A DNA stretch of 41,952 bases from UMGS1322 sp900550765 (GTDB lineage Bacteria; Bacillota; Clostridia; Christensenellales; QALW01). The notes under the pieces are model-generated. The model was given only the letters and a program-made list of their open reading frames with translations. It searched no databases and was not told the origin of the DNA. Positions within the stretch are counted from its first letter, which is position 1. Every line of letters begins with the position of its first letter. Below, in pieces: positions 40,128 to 41,952 of this stretch. The stretch lies in the NCBI GenBank assembly GCA_958448705.1, contig CAUDEY010000017.1:1-41952 (forward strand). Reading direction: 5' to 3'. Both the position numbers and the translations under genes were made by a program.

Positions 40128-41296
40128 ATGGTTTCGCTCCTCGTTATTCTTTGATATTCCTGATAAAATTGTTCATAAAAATCTTTTCCAGGACTTATGC
40201 CGAGCTGACGGCAGCATGCAACACAGGCGCCGTACACCGGAGGAAGTGCCGGAAAAATAAATTGTGTTTCGGGTGTAACGTAAGGCTGCAGAAGCGGCAA
40301 GAGAATTTCTTTATCGTTTTCAAAAAGACCTCCGCAGGCAACAACACGATTACCGCAGTGGTATTGTTTTTGCGCTGTGGTAACCAAATTGGCCAGGTGC
40401 TTGCAGTTTTGTTTAAGGATTGTTGTAGCGGTAAGATCACCCAAAATATGAGCTTTGAAAACAATAGGTGCAAAACTGGCAATATAGGCTTTTCCGCCCT
40501 GATAAATTTTATTAAGGCAGTCCCATATATTGTTCTTTGTATGTTCTTCTAAAAGTTTTGTAATGAGTGTCTTAGCACCCAGGCCGTCATTTTCGCTGAG
40601 TGCGGCTTTTACAGCGGAACAACCGATATCATAAGCGCTTCCGGCGCCGTCAAAAAGGTAACCCCATCCGCCGATGCGATGGTTTTTTCCGTTTTCCCTT
40701 GCAAAGAGAACAGAGCCTGTTCCGCAGATCAGGGCCATATCGGTCGTAGGATCCGCATCACTAAAAAGTACATTGATCGCATCACTGTCTATTTTCGTAT
40801 GGATTTGGGGATATTTTTTTTGGAAGAAAGCAGCGAGCTGTGCTCGATTATCCCCCGTAGAGCCCCCGGAAATTCCGGCAAATATCCCGCATATAGCGGG
40901 GGATTTTTCTAAAAGCAGATCAATTCCTTCCGCAAGGACACGACAACAATGCTCTATGCCGATATCATTAGGATTACTTTGTGAAAGCTTGAATTTATGC
41001 AAAATCTTTCCGCTTTCTGTAAAAAGTACAAATTCGGTTTTCGTACCGCCGCCGTCAATACCAATCATCAGTTTCTCGCCTAAGAAATCGTCCTTTCCTA
41101 AAAGAGAATCAACAGAGACATGAAAGAATTCCGAAAGTTTACATAAATTTTCGAGATCCGGCGGTGTAAGGCCGCGTTCCCAGTTGGAGATTGCCTGCGT
41201 ACTCACAAACATTTTTTCGGCAAGCTGTGTTTGCGTCAGCTGCATCTTTTTTCTGTGTTTTTTTATGTTTTCACCGAGAAGGAGTCGTTTGAGCAT
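40121..41296 (-). CDS. XRE-type HTH domain fused to BadF/BadG-family amino-sugar kinase
   Basis: This 391-residue fusion has two parts. Residues 9-66 are a Cro/CI (XRE) helix-turn-helix: MQLTQTQLAEKMFVSTQAI, SNWERGLTPPDLENL, ending VSVDSLLG. Residues about 76-385 form an ASKHA kinase of the BadF/BadG/BcrA class as in NagK/MurK. They contain phosphate 1 IGIDGGGTKTEFVLF (Asp81), IFAGISGGS, phosphate 2 ALICGTGSVLF, GGWGYLFDGAGSAYDIG and adenosine motif VVACGGLFEN. MurK of Clostridium acetobutylicum, same class, phosphorylates MurNAc and GlcNAc. The GDEGS usual in this class reads DGAGS. Expected roles are phosphorylating MurNAc/GlcNAc for MurQ and repressing its own operon. The reading frame is unbroken across both domains. 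Confidence 0.88.
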   Translation of the reverse strand: MLKRLLLGENIKKHRKKMQLTQTQLAEKMFVSTQAISNWERGLTPPDLENLCKLSEFFHVSVDSLLGKDDFLGEKLMIGIDGGGTKTEFVLFTESGKILHKFKLSQSNPNDIGIEHCCRVLAEGIDLLLEKSPAICGIFAGISGGSTGDNRAQLAAFFQKKYPQIHTKIDSDAINVLFSDADPTTDMALICGTGSVLFARENGKNHRIGGWGYLFDGAGSAYDIGCSAVKAALSENDGLGAKTLITKLLEEHTKNNIWDCLNKIYQGGKAYIASFAPIVFKAHILGDLTATTILKQNCKHLANLVTTAQKQYHCGNRVVACGGLFENDKEILLPLLQPYVTPETQFIFPALPPVYGACVACCRQLGISPGKDFYEQFYQEYQRITRSETIC

Positions 41297-41339
41297 TTTT
41301 TTATTCCTTTCTTTTTTTGCGAAACATTCTTCTGATACT

Positions 41340-41367
41340 ATTATAAAATATAATGGAATTTATTCAA
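41340..41367 (-). promoter_or_regulatory. Promoter of the HTH-kinase / murQ / glycosidase operon
   Basis: On the minus strand TTGAAT (41367-41362) and TATAAT (41345-41340) are 16 bases apart, about 44 bases upstream of the kinase start at 41296. Confidence 0.75.
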
Positions 41368-41378
41368 CCGTAAATTCC
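41355..41378. promoter_or_regulatory. Candidate operator: perfect inverted repeat over the -35
   Basis: GGAATTTA (41355-41362) and TAAATTCC (41371-41378) form an 8-bp perfect dyad with an 8-base spacer. The dyad spans the -35 hexamer at 41362-41367. A further AAGGAAT/ATTC motif lies at 41395-41405. The position suits a repressor, most simply the HTH domain encoded just downstream. Confidence 0.6.
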
Positions 41379-41421
41379 TTTAATTTGCAAAAAAATTCAA
41401 GGAATACTTGATATTTTGAAT

Positions 41422-41452
41422 AAAAAAAACAGACTCATGGTTTTCATGAGTC
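41422..41452 (-). terminator. Terminator of the right-edge membrane protein gene
   Basis: GACTCATG (41432-41439) pairs with CATGAGTC (41445-41452); on the minus strand TGTTTTTTTT follows. It isolates the kinase operon from the upstream gene. Confidence 0.85.
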
Positions 41453-41474
41453 CTGTAAGAGATAAGGAAAGATA

Positions 41475-41952
41475 CTACTCTTTTTTTTGCATATCTTTTA
41501 ACAGATCACTGCGGTTAAATTCTTCCACTAAACTATCTGCCGCATAAGCCATTTTGGGAGAAACCGGGATGCAAAGCTCTTTTGCTGTTTGCTGAAAGCC
41601 AATTGTGTGTGTATAATGGAACACGATTGCATCCTGTCCATGCAGATCCTTTCGCTCTACTCGATGATAGGTCACATTTTTATCTCCGAAAAAGCAAACT
41701 TTTCCACAGTACCATATACCGCTGCGGGAAAAAATAATTTCTTTCGCATCTCCCAGCAGCATAGTACGAAATCTCAATAACAGATATTGGCTGTACGGAA
41801 GCAGCACAATGGCATACAGAAAAATGATTCCTGAAAATACTAAAAAAACAATACCTAAATAATGAGCGGTAGAATTTAACGTCATAAAAAAACCGATTAG
41901 AAATACCACCGCAGCGGCAAGAAACGCGTTAATGGATGCCGTTTTTTTTTGA
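41475..41952 (-). CDS. Two-helix membrane protein, unknown, 5' end outside window
   Basis: The frame is open on the minus strand to the window edge (no stop from 41909 to 41952), so the true start is probably beyond the window and a GTG at 41909 is not needed. The visible 159 residues begin with KKTASINAFLAAAVVFLIG, giving two membrane helices (about residues 7-25 and 30-55 of the visible part). A soluble beta-rich domain follows (EIIFSRSGIWYCGKVCFFGDK and HRVERKDL). The general layout resembles small PH-like/YcxB-type membrane proteins, but I do not recognise the family. It is separated from the downstream kinase operon by a terminator. Confidence 0.6.
   Translation of the reverse strand, partial: QKKTASINAFLAAAVVFLIGFFMTLNSTAHYLGIVFLVFSGIIFLYAIVLLPYSQYLLLRFRTMLLGDAKEIIFSRSGIWYCGKVCFFGDKNVTYHRVERKDLHGQDAIVFHYTHTIGFQQTAKELCIPVSPKMAYAADSLVEEFNRSDLLKDMQKKE

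Overview
The window looks like chromosome from a spore-forming, low-to-moderate GC Firmicute of class Clostridia. It carries a complete spoIIIA operon, an SspF-type small acid-soluble spore protein, the Firmicute ireB-ruvX-yrzB group, a dgt-dnaG-rpoD macromolecular-synthesis operon, a two-gene sufCB cluster, and strong SigA-type promoters and T-tailed terminators. I see no phage, transposase, CRISPR array or plasmid function. Coding density is high, and many neighbouring genes overlap by a few bases, which suggests translational coupling.

Left part (1-13.1 kb, almost all +): the end of an AI-2E-type membrane protein; ireB-ruvX-DUF1292; then dgt-dnaG-rpoD(sigA)-trmK-nif3-zinc-ribbon protein; the RNase P RNA gene rnpB; and spoIIIAA to spoIIIAH, the forespore-mother cell channel operon. 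On the minus strand, tRNA-Arg(ACG) and rpmB (L28) lie behind one near-consensus promoter.

Middle part (13.2-31.8 kb, +): an OmpR-type two-component pair; an SspF-like spore protein; a small SH3b protein; a membrane-anchored CapA-like protein with altered active-site motifs; an unrecognised 627-aa protein with a hexosaminidase-like N-terminus; sufC-sufB; a DUF898-like membrane protein; and a VanH-like D-2-hydroxyacid dehydrogenase. Next comes a tightly packed aromatic amino acid operon, aroF-tyrA-aroB-aroA-pheA-aroE::aroK (the last gene a fusion), which runs straight into an ECF transporter S component and nadE. It makes shikimate-pathway intermediates, phenylpyruvate and 4-hydroxyphenylpyruvate, but lacks aroC and a 3-dehydroquinase.

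Right part (31.8-42 kb): gdhA has its own perfect-consensus promoter. A divergent AraC regulator / GH2 beta-galactosidase pair follows, facing a minus-strand operon across a shared terminator. That operon consists of an XRE-type DNA-binding domain fused to a BadF/BadG-type amino-sugar kinase, murQ (MurNAc-6-P etherase) and a cytosolic clan-A (GH42-like) glycosidase. A perfect 8-8-8 inverted repeat covers the promoter -35 of this operon.

The most promising undescribed system is this last operon. I infer a self-regulated pathway for cell-wall amino sugars in which the sensor is itself the kinase, by analogy with ROK-family repressors, and in which an uncharacterised glycosidase supplies the substrate. 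The architecture is read directly from the sequence; the regulation and substrate are inference.
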